DNA of 64,000 nucleotides from Lepidodermella squamata (GCA_047495785.1 JBLDXI010000054.1:930001-994000), one strand, 5' to 3'; positions 31,476 to 43,366 are shown, counted from the stretch's first letter. Translations and numbers: made by a program. Notes: generated by a model not told the origin, from the sequence alone.

Positions 31476-34114
31476 TTATATTGTGTCTTCATGGTGACGA
31501 AATGACGTAACTACCACACTAGCAACAACTTAAAAGTTTAGTGTTTTGATCACACGCCTTGATCACATGTGCACGCGTGACCTTTGACCTGCAAAACGGA
31601 AGCATAATATTACCACTGTCGGCCAGACGGCCTTTGACAGTTGACGGGGAACTCCCAGCTCATTAACATGTTGAATTATTCATAATACACAATTGTAGTC
31701 TATCGGCCGATCTCATCATGAAAACCATCCGTACGAATTTCAGTACCCTTTCAGCCCTTTCAGTCACGGACATTTTGTATTACTCCGTCACTTCTTCAAG
31801 CACGTGGCACGTATGACCTTGAACATGCACAACCTAAGACCTAAGTATAACGTTTTCGTGCACATCTTTGACTTGCTGCCCAGCTTTGCGCATAATCATG
31901 TAGCGTTGCCACGTCGCACATGCAAAAATAGTATGGGCGGTTCCCGTCAGCGCTACTCATTTTGCCCGACCCAGAGTAAACTTGAGTTTGCGAAACACGC
32001 AGCATGAATAATGTGTATGCACCATGTAATAGGCGAGCAGATCACGTCGCGAAAACGGTCTCGCGAGTCAGCATGTCAGCCCATGTTGTCGTCGATGTCG
32101 TGCGCACAACTGCACTTGGCATTGACTGGCATCCCGGCAGACAGCACATTTTTTACTGGCACGCCCTAATCCTCCTGTGAATGGGATTCATTTTTTACCC
32201 CCCCCCCCCTACTGTTTTTTTGCCGTCGGACCGACGTCACACGACAACGCATTTTTTACTGCTACGAACACATCCTCCTGAAACAAGGACTCATTTTTTG
32301 ACAACACTAACACACGCCCACGCTGGTATGGTACCTTCCCGAAGGGATTGCCAGTGTTTTACGGGTGGTTTTTTACAGACACACCTCTATCCTCCTCGCC
32401 ATAGGCCATAGGCGATGGAGGCAATCCATTTTGTATTGCCTCCTCATATCCTCCTTGACGAACGACGAACGAACGACGAACGACGAACGAACGAAGGCGA
32501 CCCGTGACAACGGGGAGTTCCCCGTCACAAGTATAATTAGTGTCTCTATATATATAAAAGACCTCGATTGCCAACGACCAGTTGTGCCCTTTTTGGTCTC
32601 ACTGTTACACCGGTGCATCGGTCGGGAAGTGTGGCGGTGATGCCACCGCCTTGTTTACTGTTTTAGCCACATCTGTACGGCGCGTGCTGCTTGACAGCGC
32701 GCGCTCCATCTGTTGCCTTGAACTGGCTATAAAAAGCCCATTTTTACTTGAAATTAGCATCTTCCGTTTTTGGAGATCATGAATTAGCCTAGCCTTAGAA
32801 ATAATAAAACCGCCTAGTTTCTTAGTTTGTCGGGAATTGTTTTTGCCTAAATACAAGTCGGGTCGTCGGTCATGATCCCGTGATCGCGAGAACCCGTCAA
32901 CGTTACGCTCACTTTTCGTCCAGTGACCTAGCTTCGATCTTTCGAGCTTTTTCGACATTTTCATGAGGATAGCCGTTCAAGAATCCGGGACAATGTGATT
33001 CCCAGATACGTTATCAACATTTAACCTGTTTAACTTTAGGGATTTGCGCGCTCACACTCACACTCATAGCGGGCTTCAGCTTGAGAAGCTATCTAAGATG
33101 CGACATCGGGACCATTCGAGCGACCATGGTTGGCCCCTTATTTCAGACTCACAGAAAATGTGTGTTTTAGTTGCATCATGGTGCACCATGCGCTTTTAGT
33201 TTCTATTCGAGTCGTATGGGCGAATCGTATTCCACAGACACGGCACTTATTAGCAGGCGGACCGAAAGCACTTAATTAGTGGAAAGTTGTTAATAATAAA
33301 ATCTGAATACTTGCCAGTGCACTAAAGGAAATTTGACACGAAAAATGTTAGCCAGACTAAGTTTTGATTTGTTTGCACAACAAGGGATGGAGACGATTGA
33401 GACTATAGCCGCGCCATGTGATCTCGTACGATTTCAAATGAAAGGGTCCTATCCAAGCGAAAGATTAGAATTTGAAACAGCCGATCGCTATAATTATATA
33501 GTGCGGAGTCACCCTGCATGTGTGACGAAACCAATTTAATGCGGCGGGTCTTTCTTCAGTTTCCTGAAATCCATGTAGCCTAACATCTCATGGCATCCTT
33601 CCGCTCAAAATCCAGCTATCAAAGCATCCCTGTGCCTTTTTCATTTTGCGAGAAATGAACTTGATGAGTTGTTACTTTGTCTTTATTATTCCGGTGTTCC
33701 GATCGAAGCAATACGGTAGGAGTTTATTAGACTACAACAAGCTAGAGTGCAACGGGCTCGTTTGGATATAAGCGCAAGCCATCTAATGAGACCGTCCACA
33801 AGAAAGACTATAGCCAGGGTTCGAAGTACAGGGGTGCTGATGTGTCGCGACACTCCAGCTCCGGGACTACAACCGGAGGAAGGCTGAAAAAACCACAGGA
33901 GGGACCCTTTGGTTTCTTCGGCTGGTTGATAGAAATCAAGTAGAAAACACCTCAGCTCCTGGATCCTATTTCGCACAGTGACTATAGCACCTCGAACAAA
34001 GGTGCTATTGTGTGCGGTCTCCTTGCTTATCTGGCAGACACTCTAAATTCCTTATTAATTCCCTTCAATTTAATCAAATTCATAAACAGTGATAGCTTAT
34101 AGATTATAATTCAA
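31476..34114. other. Long intergenic region, no supported gene
   Basis: Contains a C run near 32200-32210 and a GAACGAC-type short tandem repeat at about 32458-32495. 33540-33670 is one copy of a block repeated at 37335-37470 and 41400-41535 (shared words CAGTTTCCTGAAAT or CGTTTCCTGAAAT, and CATCCTTCCGCTCA or CCTCCTTCCGCTCA). Open frames in 32359-32964 overlap on both strands, driven by the tandem repeat, and are not called. Confidence 0.45.
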
Positions 34115-36412
34115 ATGTTTCACATCGCCATCGCTGTTATGTTACTGTCTCACACGGCCATCGCTGAAGATAACAGGATCTTTCGAAAGCCAAAAAACCT
34201 TCAAATCCTTCGCATGCTACCGATTTCAGGTCTTGATGCAAGTCAATCCACAGCTAACCGTTTGGCATCTCAACTGGTCGCTGATCGAGTCAATGCCAGG
34301 CGTGACATTCTACCCGATTACCACATCGAAATGGTGTTTCGAGATGAATCCCTGGGCAACGCAGCTGCTAATCTGATCGTCAACTTTCGGCGGGATGGCG
34401 AGAACAACCCTTCTGTAATCCAAAGCTCGTTAGTCATCGGACCGGAGTTTTCAACTGGCTGCAAGGCTATTGGCCCAATTGTTGAATACCTCAATACTAT
34501 CAGTTTGACCGGCTTCTGCACGGCCCCTTTTCTGGCTGATCACAGCAAGGATCCGAATCTTTACCTTTCGTTGACAACCGGAAAGACCACTGGAATTTCA
34601 ATGCTGAGGTTCATGCGAGACGTTGGAAAATGGAACAAATTTGCGATTCTCTCGAACTCACTCAGCGTGAATGATTACGAAACAGCTTTTTTCCTCCACA
34701 ACAGAGCAACGGCGTTCGGGTTCACTATCCCTTGGTTCAATATGATCACCGATATCGACATGGAGATTGTTCAATCCTTGCAGCAAAGCGGAATAAGAAT
34801 CATCGTATTGAGCATAGGAAACTCATTGACAGTTCTCAAGTACCTATGCGAGTTCTTCAAGATCGGAATCACTGGCTCGAGATATGTTTTCATAATTCTT
34901 AGTGTTGGATTCTCAGCCGGCGTTGTACCAGGATGCACCAGTGATCAATTATGGGCACAATGGAGACAGGCTTTCATTTTCGGAAATACAAATCGGCCAT
35001 ACAATGCTACTAGCCTGAATGATTTGGGCTACAACGCAATCGAGTTTGAATCAATCATGATGCGACAAATGAATGTCTCTTCTACTGACTCGTTTCTGGT
35101 TGGCTACAATACTCACGATACTGTTTTGAAAGCTGTATTAGCCCTTGATAAGGCTAATATCATCCTGAAAGCTCGCTTTAACCTGACTCTGTCGGACTAT
35201 GGGACTCAACCCGAACTAGTCAACAAGGTTGTGAATGAGACCGTATTGAGGTCTAGCTTTACAGGCGTTAGGGTAGGTCCAATGTCCTACTCACCACATG
35301 GGCAAATCCTGGGAGATATACAATCTGTTGCCCAATGGAGGCCAGATACTGGCATGCAAAATGTTGCACTTCTTCGGCAACATTTCGAAAGTCAAAATAA
35401 CGAATTCTCATATGAGAGTTACTCCTTTGAAATAGTTCGTCAGATATTTTGGATATCTGGCAAAGCCCCAATCGATCGACCGAATCGGTTTATTCAAAAT
35501 ATTCGACTGCCCTTCGGCGTTTTTGTTGCTACTATTATCATAGCTGGTCTCAATACAGTTTTCCAAGCATCTGGAATCTTCGCGCTTGTCATGACAAGGC
35601 GTAAAATCACTACAACCTTCTGTTTCACAAAGGTTATCGGTTCTCTGGGTTGTATTGTCCTCAACGCCAGTGCAGTTCTGTTCTCCGTCAGCAATGACGA
35701 AGGAACTTCGAGCTTTTTTATCGCATCGATTGTAACGCTATGCTTCGGTGGTGGGATTGTGTTCAACAGTATTTCATCCAGGATATTTGTTTTTCGACTT
35801 GAAATACTAAGAAATGAAAGGGCTGCTAGTCGCACGGGGCGAAGCCATGATGGTTCTGCAGGTAATGCCACACGAACGGCGAGTGTGGAATTTTTCCGCA
35901 GATATCAGCGACGTAAGATTGGGAGGTCCAAAATGTTTTCAATGGACATAGCTTCGGCAAGACATTCCATACTCGGAAGCCTGATAATTGCTAGTATTTT
36001 GATTGCTTGGTTCCTCAGCCAGAATACCGTCTGCAGGCCTCAACTTATCGACAGCCCAGTGTACTTTGAAGAGACCGACACGATGGTCGAAACATTTGCC
36101 ATAAAATGCTCGGCGCAAAATAGCATCGCATTCCTGGCTGCGATTGGGCTTTTCGAGCTTGTCATCTTGGTGACTGCTTCGTTTTTTGCTTATCATTTGA
36201 ATCACGCTAAGAGGACCATTGCTGAGTATGGTCTCATATGCCTCGGAATAGCCAACTCGATAATGCTTTACATCGCGGGTGTCCTTATCGCGTTGGTTCT
36301 AGCTGAGAGATTGATTGAGCAGCAGATTGCGATTATTTTTTCCACTCTTGCTATTTCGTCATCAACTTCAGCTACCTGGATGTGGCCGATTCTCCACAAA
36401 TCAGCACTTTAA
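34115..36412 (+). CDS. GABA-B-like class C receptor, family A copy 5
   Basis: Single-exon, 765-residue receptor with signal peptide MFHIAIAVMLLSHTAIAEDN, bilobed ligand domain (GPEFSTGCKAIGP, SLTTGKTTGISMLRF, FGNTNRPYN), seven hydrophobic segments and loop-2 cysteines (NTVCRP and AIKCSA). It ends WMWPILHKSAL. The loop after TM3 is long, basic and Ser/Thr-rich (about 60 residues, with RTGRSHDGSAG and YQRRKIGRSK), where G-protein coupling or phosphorylation could occur. It is close to the copies at 28249 and 43367. Cell-surface receptor; ligand unknown. Confidence 0.92.
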   Translation: MFHIAIAVMLLSHTAIAEDNRIFRKPKNLQILRMLPISGLDASQSTANRLASQLVADRVNARRDILPDYHIEMVFRDESLGNAAANLIVNFRRDGENNPSVIQSSLVIGPEFSTGCKAIGPIVEYLNTISLTGFCTAPFLADHSKDPNLYLSLTTGKTTGISMLRFMRDVGKWNKFAILSNSLSVNDYETAFFLHNRATAFGFTIPWFNMITDIDMEIVQSLQQSGIRIIVLSIGNSLTVLKYLCEFFKIGITGSRYVFIILSVGFSAGVVPGCTSDQLWAQWRQAFIFGNTNRPYNATSLNDLGYNAIEFESIMMRQMNVSSTDSFLVGYNTHDTVLKAVLALDKANIILKARFNLTLSDYGTQPELVNKVVNETVLRSSFTGVRVGPMSYSPHGQILGDIQSVAQWRPDTGMQNVALLRQHFESQNNEFSYESYSFEIVRQIFWISGKAPIDRPNRFIQNIRLPFGVFVATIIIAGLNTVFQASGIFALVMTRRKITTTFCFTKVIGSLGCIVLNASAVLFSVSNDEGTSSFFIASIVTLCFGGGIVFNSISSRIFVFRLEILRNERAASRTGRSHDGSAGNATRTASVEFFRRYQRRKIGRSKMFSMDIASARHSILGSLIIASILIAWFLSQNTVCRPQLIDSPVYFEETDTMVETFAIKCSAQNSIAFLAAIGLFELVILVTASFFAYHLNHAKRTIAEYGLICLGIANSIMLYIAGVLIALVLAERLIEQQIAIIFSTLAISSSTSATWMWPILHKSAL

Positions 36413-37524
36413 AATCTTCAATTAATCTGCATTACATCGATACCGCAAATTTAATCCTTTCGCCATGAATTTCACTTATATCCATAGATATCGTTAATGT
36501 ATATGAAAAAGTAAAATGTTGCGGTTAAATCTGTCACAATGCTAATTGATATAATATGTGATTGATATATTTATTAGTTCAGTCCCTAGCAGAGCGGAAA
36601 TTATCATTTTGTTTTCCGGCCGATTTTATACATAGGATTTTATACATAGGATAGGGGAAGACTTAATGTACCATAAACCACGACCTAGTACTAGTGCGCA
36701 ATGTTCTAGCCTCATGAGTCATTTACCAGGTTCCTACTTAAACTACATGATTGTTTTCTTTAATTTCTTTACCTTTTTTGGTTTTTTGTCGTGAGATCAC
36801 GAAACGACAAAGAAACGCTGCCTGGGAATAAGCTAGTCATGCCACGTGACCATGCAGACGTTGATACGGAAGTGTAGTGCAGTTATTCTTCTTCCTGCCG
36901 ATTGATTGCTGTCAGTCGCCAATGAACCAGTCTTATATGTTGCTTTAGATTTATTATTTCAATTCTTGGTTATTTTCTTCGAGTCGGCACGCACGGGATT
37001 CATTTTATGTAAAAAAAATAAGGGAAAAATTGCGATCGTGATGTAGGCGGCCTTTCTGAATCAAACTGTATACCCTAGTAACAATATCTCAATGCATTTC
37101 CACGCTGTAGACAAAATGGCCTTGCATGAGAATGCATAGCGGTTGTAACTTGGCTTGTATGGCCATGCAGCTGAAGTTATTCAGCTGTTACTTAGACATG
37201 CGTTGCCGATGCATGGTGCTTTGGTTTGCTCTGCCAACGCAGGTTCAATGTCCATGCATTTTTCGCTAGGATATTTATTAGTGCGTAGTCAACCTGCATA
37301 AGTGACAAAACAGAAGTTTTAGGGATCATTTTCACGCGGCGTGTCGTCTCTCAGTTTCCTGAAATTCGTGTAGCCTAAGCTCTCATTTGTCATGGCATCC
37401 TTCCGCTCACAATCCAGTCACAAAATCATCTTTTTTGTCTTTTTCATTTTCGAGGAACTATATAGGTAGTTGCCTTCATTCTTTCGGTGTTCGCATTGAA
37501 GACAGCGTTCTTCTTGCTAGGCTA
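36413..37524. repeat. Duplicated intergenic block, copy 1
   Basis: About 36830-37475 is similar in order and sequence to about 40945-41535. Shared words include GCCACGTGACCATGCAGACG followed by TTGAT, TTGCCGATGCATGG, GCGTAGTCAACC, GGGATCATTTTCA and TTCCGCTCA. Part of it also matches 33540-33670. No ORF is conserved between copies, so this is non-coding duplicated sequence. Confidence 0.6.
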
Positions 37525-37837
37525 GGCTTGCTTTGAGTCTAGCTGGCAGTTTGACTGAACAGTAAATTGGAATAGCCTGTTCTGCTCTCGCTTTTTCGAC
37601 ATCAACTTCCGCTACTTTGAATTTGAAATAGAAATAGAAGAAAGAATTTGGCAGGCTATCTCAGTTTTAACTTCTTTCTTCATATTGCTCCGAAAGCAAA
37701 ATCAAACTGAGGCGATTGTCAGTTTATTAGAAATAGTGTAAATGCCGAAATAGTGACAAATTTCTCTCTGAATAAACGGGAATTGATAAAGACACCACAC
37801 ATTGAATCCATCCTCATCTGAAGTTCGTTGTTCAGTT
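37525..37837 (+). pseudogene. 3'-end relic of a family A receptor plus its downstream flank
   Basis: 37525-37615 aligns with the TM7 region of the gene at 28249 (TTTGAGTCTAGC, TTGACTGAACAG compared with TTGATTGAACAG, then TTCTGCTCTCGCT). The next codon after GAACAG is TAA instead of CAG, so it is broken. From 37620 the sequence follows the 3' flank of 28249 (AGAAGAAAGAATTTGG, AAAATCAAACTGAGGCG, AAAGACACCACACA). A partial duplication carried the gene end and about 220 bp beyond it, abutting the stop codon of the minus-strand receptor. Confidence 0.75.
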
Positions 37838-40198
37838 TTATCGCATGATTTCAGCAAAGTTTGAACGAGCTGGCATTAACCCGTTCGGACAGCGACGCTT
37901 GAGGACCGGGTACAGCAATGCAGCCGATTCGAGAATTGAGAATACCATTGTTGCAAAACTGATTGCTGATTGCTGATTGGCCGGAGTCGCCTCGAATATC
38001 ACAGCAATCAAAACACCCGCAGGCAACACAGAGGCCCCGGTAATAGCAGCCATGCAAGTTGCTGGAAACTCTCGGCAATGCTCCGAAACACCCCGGATTT
38101 GTTTCAGCTGAAATGCAACCATCAACGAGTAGATAAGCATCAACATCTGAATGACCCCGAGCGATCCTAGCAGGGCAAGGCTAACTCCCGACCAGGCGCA
38201 TTTGACAAACCATGTTTCCTCTATCGTGTCAGAAATTTCATCGTAAATTCGACGCTGACTTGGCTGTTCAACGCATTTTGAGCTCTGATTTACGACTAAC
38301 CAGGCGATAACCAGACATAAACTAGGGCAAGCTACAACTGGCCCGTAAATAGCTGTTTTGCGGTCAAATGTTTCAAATGACACGGATGTAAATCCAAGTA
38401 TCGGTTTTTGCGATTCAACCGTGGATCGATGAAGACTTGTTGCTGCAGACGGGCGTGCAACGCTAAATCGCGATCTCCTTAGCGCATCGCGAATGTTCGA
38501 TTTGACATACGAATTTATGACAGACATTCGTGCTGTGATCATGCCGCAAACTATGATCAAACCGAGCCCTAGAAGGAAAAACGAGGCGTTGTCAATCACG
38601 GCACTTCCTGCACTTCGGTCCATCACGAAAAGGACTGATGCTGCGTTGAGACTCAGACAGCCGATCAAGCATACAATTTTGAAACGTCCGAAATTCCAAG
38701 GGCCACATTTCTTGAAAAAGATCGCTGTCAGGCCTAACAGCTGAATACAGGACGTGAAAGCCACCAAGGTTAATATAATCGTAAACACTGCTGTTGAAAT
38801 TCGGAGAAACTCCCTCCGCGAAATTGGTTGATCAAGTGGAGGAGTTTGCAAGATCCAATTTGTGAAATAGGCCGATTCTAGTGAGTAACTTCTTAGATCG
38901 AATTCCTCCAGACTTTTGTTCAAACTTTGCTTGACTAAGTACACAGTTTGCATTCCTGCTGACTGACTCCATTGAGTCACAACTTGAATATCCCCTACCA
39001 GTTGGCCATTTTTACTGTAAGAAGTTCTACCGACTCGGATTCCATTCGGTTCACTAGCAAGGATAACCTCTCTCGCTATCGAAGCTACTAATTCTGGCCG
39101 GGTGTTGTAGTCTCTCAGGGAAAGGTTAAACTCAGCCTTCAGCCTGCGATCTGTCTCATTCAGAGCCAATGCAACGGCTGTATAAACCCCGTGGAAGTGA
39201 AATGAGGTCAAGTATTCATCCACAGTGAAGTTTGTTTTTCGGCTAATGAAAGTCTCAAATTCATCCGCTGTATCTCCAAGGTCGGAAATTCTGTCGCGAA
39301 TCGTAGGTCGTTGCGCATTCCCGAAGTAGAAGGTTTGTCTGGCTTGGTCTCTCAGCATTTCCGAACTGCAGCCGGGTAATGGAGTCAATGAGAAAGCTGT
39401 TGAACGCGCGAGGAAGACAAATCGCGGCCCAGTTATTCCAGCCTTGTATGCCTCGCAAAGGAACCTAGGAACGATCTCTGAGCTGAAGCTAAATATGGCT
39501 ATAATTCTCAGCCCTGATTGCTTCAAGCTTGCGGTTAACTCGGGTGTAATTTCATTCAAAAGGCTGAAAAATGGAACTTCAACCCCTGCCGCAATTGCTC
39601 GATCGTTGAAAAACAATCCGGTTATTAAATCGTTAGCTTCAAGGGTTGATGTGAGCGAGGCAACCTTGTCCCATCTACCCACCTGCTTTATAAAGGTCAA
39701 CATTGCCATGACAGTCGTTTTTGACGTTGATAATGTCAGGAAAATATTCGGGTATAATTTCTTATCCGTCAAAAAGGTGGCGCTGCAATAGGACGATAAT
39801 GAAATTGAGTGAATGTGGCTCAGAAAAGGCCCTATAGTCTTGCAGCCTGTTGAAAAAGCCGGTCCTGCGACGATCGGTGATTGCAGCCCGATGGACGGGT
39901 CCTCTCTGCGGAAGTCAATCAACCGGGAAGCTGCTTTCATCCCGACAAACTCATCAATTATTTCAAATTCGATAAAGTAGTCGCTTAGGACGTCGCTCCT
40001 CGCATTTATTCTATCTGCGACATATCGAATGGTTAATATACCGGCTTGTACCTGTTTCGGGTCGATCAGGTAAATCGGGAATAGCGATGCTACGCGGAGC
40101 TTTTGAGATTTGAACCCCGAGTCAGCCGTTGAATGAAATGCTGAGAGATGCGAAAGTAGAATAAACAAAAGTTTGACGAACGTTTTTTGAACCATCAT
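37838..40198 (-). CDS. GABA-B-like class C receptor, family A, divergent minus-strand copy
   Basis: Single-exon, 786-residue receptor in the opposite orientation to the other family A genes. The start is ATGATG at 40193-40198 (Met1 or Met2). The signal peptide VKLLFILLSHLSAF leads into a ligand domain with GPAFSTGCKTIGP and FGNAQRP in the family positions. Seven hydrophobic segments follow; loop-2 cysteines are in SSKCVEQ and FVKCAW. The C-terminal tail (about 25 residues, KRRCPNGLMPARSNFAEIMR) is longer than in its paralogues. It is far more diverged than the plus-strand copies, so it is probably an old member. It lies between two copies of the duplicated intergenic block. Confidence 0.9.
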   Translation of the reverse strand: MMVQKTFVKLLFILLSHLSAFHSTADSGFKSQKLRVASLFPIYLIDPKQVQAGILTIRYVADRINARSDVLSDYFIEFEIIDEFVGMKAASRLIDFRREDPSIGLQSPIVAGPAFSTGCKTIGPFLSHIHSISLSSYCSATFLTDKKLYPNIFLTLSTSKTTVMAMLTFIKQVGRWDKVASLTSTLEANDLITGLFFNDRAIAAGVEVPFFSLLNEITPELTASLKQSGLRIIAIFSFSSEIVPRFLCEAYKAGITGPRFVFLARSTAFSLTPLPGCSSEMLRDQARQTFYFGNAQRPTIRDRISDLGDTADEFETFISRKTNFTVDEYLTSFHFHGVYTAVALALNETDRRLKAEFNLSLRDYNTRPELVASIAREVILASEPNGIRVGRTSYSKNGQLVGDIQVVTQWSQSAGMQTVYLVKQSLNKSLEEFDLRSYSLESAYFTNWILQTPPLDQPISRREFLRISTAVFTIILTLVAFTSCIQLLGLTAIFFKKCGPWNFGRFKIVCLIGCLSLNAASVLFVMDRSAGSAVIDNASFFLLGLGLIIVCGMITARMSVINSYVKSNIRDALRRSRFSVARPSAATSLHRSTVESQKPILGFTSVSFETFDRKTAIYGPVVACPSLCLVIAWLVVNQSSKCVEQPSQRRIYDEISDTIEETWFVKCAWSGVSLALLGSLGVIQMLMLIYSLMVAFQLKQIRGVSEHCREFPATCMAAITGASVLPAGVLIAVIFEATPANQQSAISFATMVFSILESAALLYPVLKRRCPNGLMPARSNFAEIMR

Positions 40199-41545
40199 GA
40201 TCTAATGATCAGTTAGAGAAAAACGTAAAATACTAATTGTCGGGGTTTGAAACCAAGAACTTCCGCTTGCATTGGAGCAGAAGTGTAGGATAAGTTGTTT
40301 GTCAAATCGATATAAAGCCCTGCATGTTGTCAAAACCGATAAAGATGCCTCGACGTCTCGGTCAAATTTCATTCATGGCAGGGCATTTCCCATGAAAATT
40401 TTATCAACGCAATACTATAGTGTTGTCAGTTATGATCTCATCCTGCATCGCCACATTTAATATCGGCTTGCTTTTCTCCCGAAAAATGAGAAAACAAAAC
40501 ACGGGCGGTCCGCAGCCCGCCCTGAATCGATTCTAAGGCAGAACTCCCCAAACATAAACCTCAATAAATCATCGCTCTTCATAGATTGTTACCTATTTTA
40601 GTTGATTTACCTTATAAGGCGAGCTACCCTGCCAAGCTGCTAAAACCAAAGTGCTGAAAATCTGATTCAAAACATGCATGAAATTACCTTTGCTGTCCTA
40701 ATTCAAAGAAGAGAATTATTTGAATACAGTATGGTCAATGGTCAACATGAATGAGACTCCGCTTTTTCAGTTTTAGTTTATCACGCCCCAGAGCAATGGT
40801 AAATTTCGCTCCTTTTTGCTAATATTAATTTTTCGCCGTGAGATGAAGTAAAAAAAAGATGAAACACAAGGCTGTAAAACATGCGAAAATAGCGCACTTG
40901 GCGCACCCTGGTTGCAGCCCTGATGAAACAACCTTGGAACTTTGATAGTCATTGAAGCCACGTGACCATGCAGACGTTGATCCTGCAATACAGAAGCGTA
41001 ACATAATTACATATAGTCTTATGTAAAGTTTTAGATTGATTATTCCGATTCCTGGCCGTTGTTTTCTTTTGCAAGAAGAATTTTCAAAAAGGCCAGCCCG
41101 GGCTTGTATAATTCGTTTGGTAAACAACAAGAAGGAGAAAGTACTGATCGTGATTTGAGCGGTTTTTTGAATGGCATTCTTATTAATACATCTTAACGCA
41201 TTAACATGGGAAAGCCACGTAAATGCATTGCGGTTGCGACTTGGCTAGCATGACCATGCGTTGAAGATCTTCAGCTATTGAACCGACATGTCTTGCCGAT
41301 GCATGGAACGTCCAGACGCATGTCCATGCCCTTACTTTTTCCGCTATGATATGCATTACTGCGTAGTCAACCGGAATGAGAGACAAACAACAGAAGTTAT
41401 CGGGATCATTTTCATCGCTTGTCGCGTTTCCGTTTCCTGAAATTTATTTATCCCTCGCTCTCACGGCCTCCTTCCGCTCATAATCCAGTCACCAAATCCT
41501 CCCTGAGTCTGTGTCATTCTACGGGAAAGGAACTTATTAAATAGG
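40199..41545. repeat. Intergenic region with duplicated block, copy 2
   Basis: About 40945-41535 is the partner of 36830-37475. The part nearest the receptor at 40198 is its presumed promoter side and shows no clear match to the TTAATTAAT block of the other family A genes. No gene is supported; overlapping minus frames at 40773-41130 have no domain. Confidence 0.5.
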
Positions 41546-41553
41546 GGCTCTAT

Positions 41554-43150
41554 CATAGACAATGATGGTACAGATCGGACACTCACGCACTTCGCATTGA
41601 AACACTAATTATGCGTGGATCGGCCATTATAAATCCGGCCGAAAAGTCGTTGTTCTCCTAAATTCTTGAAAAAAATATCGAAAAATCGGGCATTTTTTTA
41701 CGTTTATAATGATCCAAGTCCCGTAGTGCGGTTCGATTTCGTTGCCGAGAAAATCAATATCGAAAAATCGATTACTCACACTCTGTATTGTTGTGTTGCG
41801 TCATCGCGTGCCATGCTCACTCAATAAAAATAAGCATTCGAAAAATGTAAAGTTGTTGTGTGCATGTGTCATTAAAGTCAGCACTTCAGAGGAATTTTTT
41901 AAGGACGATTTCTTGAAATCTATTTCCTACCCATTTTTATTGAGTTTCATTTGTTGCGACGATAGCAGCCAAAAGGTGAGTGATGATCCTCCTTAAATTG
42001 TGCTCATTTTTATTTTTTTTCCAAAATATTGAAACCGATAAAAATATTTAGTATAGGCTGCAAAATTGTGAAAGAAATTTGAAGTAGGTTTTATTATAAA
42101 TCTATGAAACAAAATCTCATTTAATGGAAAATAATTCGAAAATTGATTAAATTCAATTTAAAATTTAAAAATTGATTTTTCCATAATTTTTTTGAATTTT
42201 TCGATATTTTTTTATTCAGACCAAGGTTGATTTTGCCTCGATAATTGAGACTTGAATTATATGGAGATTTGTTCTTAACAACTTTATTTTCTTCTAGGTT
42301 GCTGAGCTTCATGATTTAACTGAATGGGACGAAATTGAAGCTGAAGACGAGTTACTGCAAAGAGGAATGGAGTACGAAGCAACGCTCCCCTAATTGGGGA
42401 AGAAATTATTGCCAACATTGGTGGATTTTGCGTCAAAAAACTTCTAACTGACAAGCTGAAATGCCCCGGCTGTATCGATTCCCTGACACGCGATTTCCTT
42501 CTGACTCCATGCCGTGTGATAAAGGGCTTCAGTTTCCGAAAACAAGACGGGAAATTATGGTAATAAACATTTTGCTTGGAATTCGCTATCTAAAAGTTGT
42601 ACGATTTCAGTCTCACTCGCCCGTCATTGACGGTATATCGAATCGTGAAATCAAGCTCAAAATGGGGCAGGTGGCTATGAAGCAACCGACGAAAAGCCGT
42701 AAAGCGGCTCAAAACCAAAACACGTGAATGAAAAATGAAAAACGCTTCAATTTTTTTCTATTTTGATATCTATCTACTATTTTTCGATCAACTTAAATTA
42801 AAGCTGAAAAATAGCAATAAAAATGGAGTATGCCACAGATGTTCGTTTTTCGTAACAATCAAATTTTGAGTGGCGCTAAAAAAAACTTGAAAATAGACTT
42901 AACAACTGACAAAAATCGCTACAATCTTTTTTCCTAATTTAAAAATCATAGGGAAGGAACCGCACCTCGAAGTTTGCATCACTAGCATCCTTGAAAGATG
43001 TGGAATTTTTAGGTCCAAGTTTCAAAAAATTCCGAGGCCTACGACTATTTACACCTTTTAAATCAATGCATTCAATTTAGTGTGCAAATTTATGGTTTAA
43101 CGTAAACAGGCAAGTGCGTGAGTGTCCGATCTGTTACATCATTGTCTATG
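41554..43150 (+). mobile_element. P-element-like DNA transposon with decayed transposase
   Basis: Terminal inverted repeats of about 39 bp start CATAGACAATGATG at the left and, inverted, at the right, with two differences. GGCTCTAT lies at 41546-41553 and 43151-43158, an 8-bp target duplication as in P elements. Inside, 42399-42556 encodes EEIIANIGGFCVKKLL...KCPGCIDSL, then a 51-nt GT-AG intron, then LTRPSLTVYRIVK, resembling C-terminal regions of P/THAP9-type transposases. An upstream coding-like exon (42300-42392, WDEIEAEDELLQRG) ends in a stop and is in another frame, so the transposase is dead. The rest of the interior is AT-rich. Confidence 0.8.
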
Positions 43151-43232
43151 GGCTCTATCTTTATTCTTTCGGGTTAACTTTGAAGAAAGTGTCTGGGTGA
43201 TCTGTATTGGAGATTAGGGTAGTGTGCCACGA

Positions 43233-43254
43233 TAATTAATAAGTAGGTTATAAG
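43233..43254 (+). promoter_or_regulatory. TAATTAAT and GGTTATAAG motif pair
   Basis: TAATTAAT (43233-43240) and GGTTATAAG (43246-43254) lie 113-134 nt upstream of the receptor start at 43367. The same two words occur upstream of the genes at 2230 and 12136, though further apart there. Regulatory function is inferred. Confidence 0.35.
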
Positions 43255-43366
43255 CCTGAAACTAGTGAGAACACAAATGGTCCGTTCATGGATGAGCACA
43301 AGCCATACAATTCACTTCAGATTTGCATGCCATTGATAATCCATTTTAAAAGTATTTTTAGCTTCG

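Noticed and set aside
32359-32640. Overlapping open frames on both strands
   Set aside because: Openness is produced by the GAACGAC-type tandem repeat; no protein similarity was seen.
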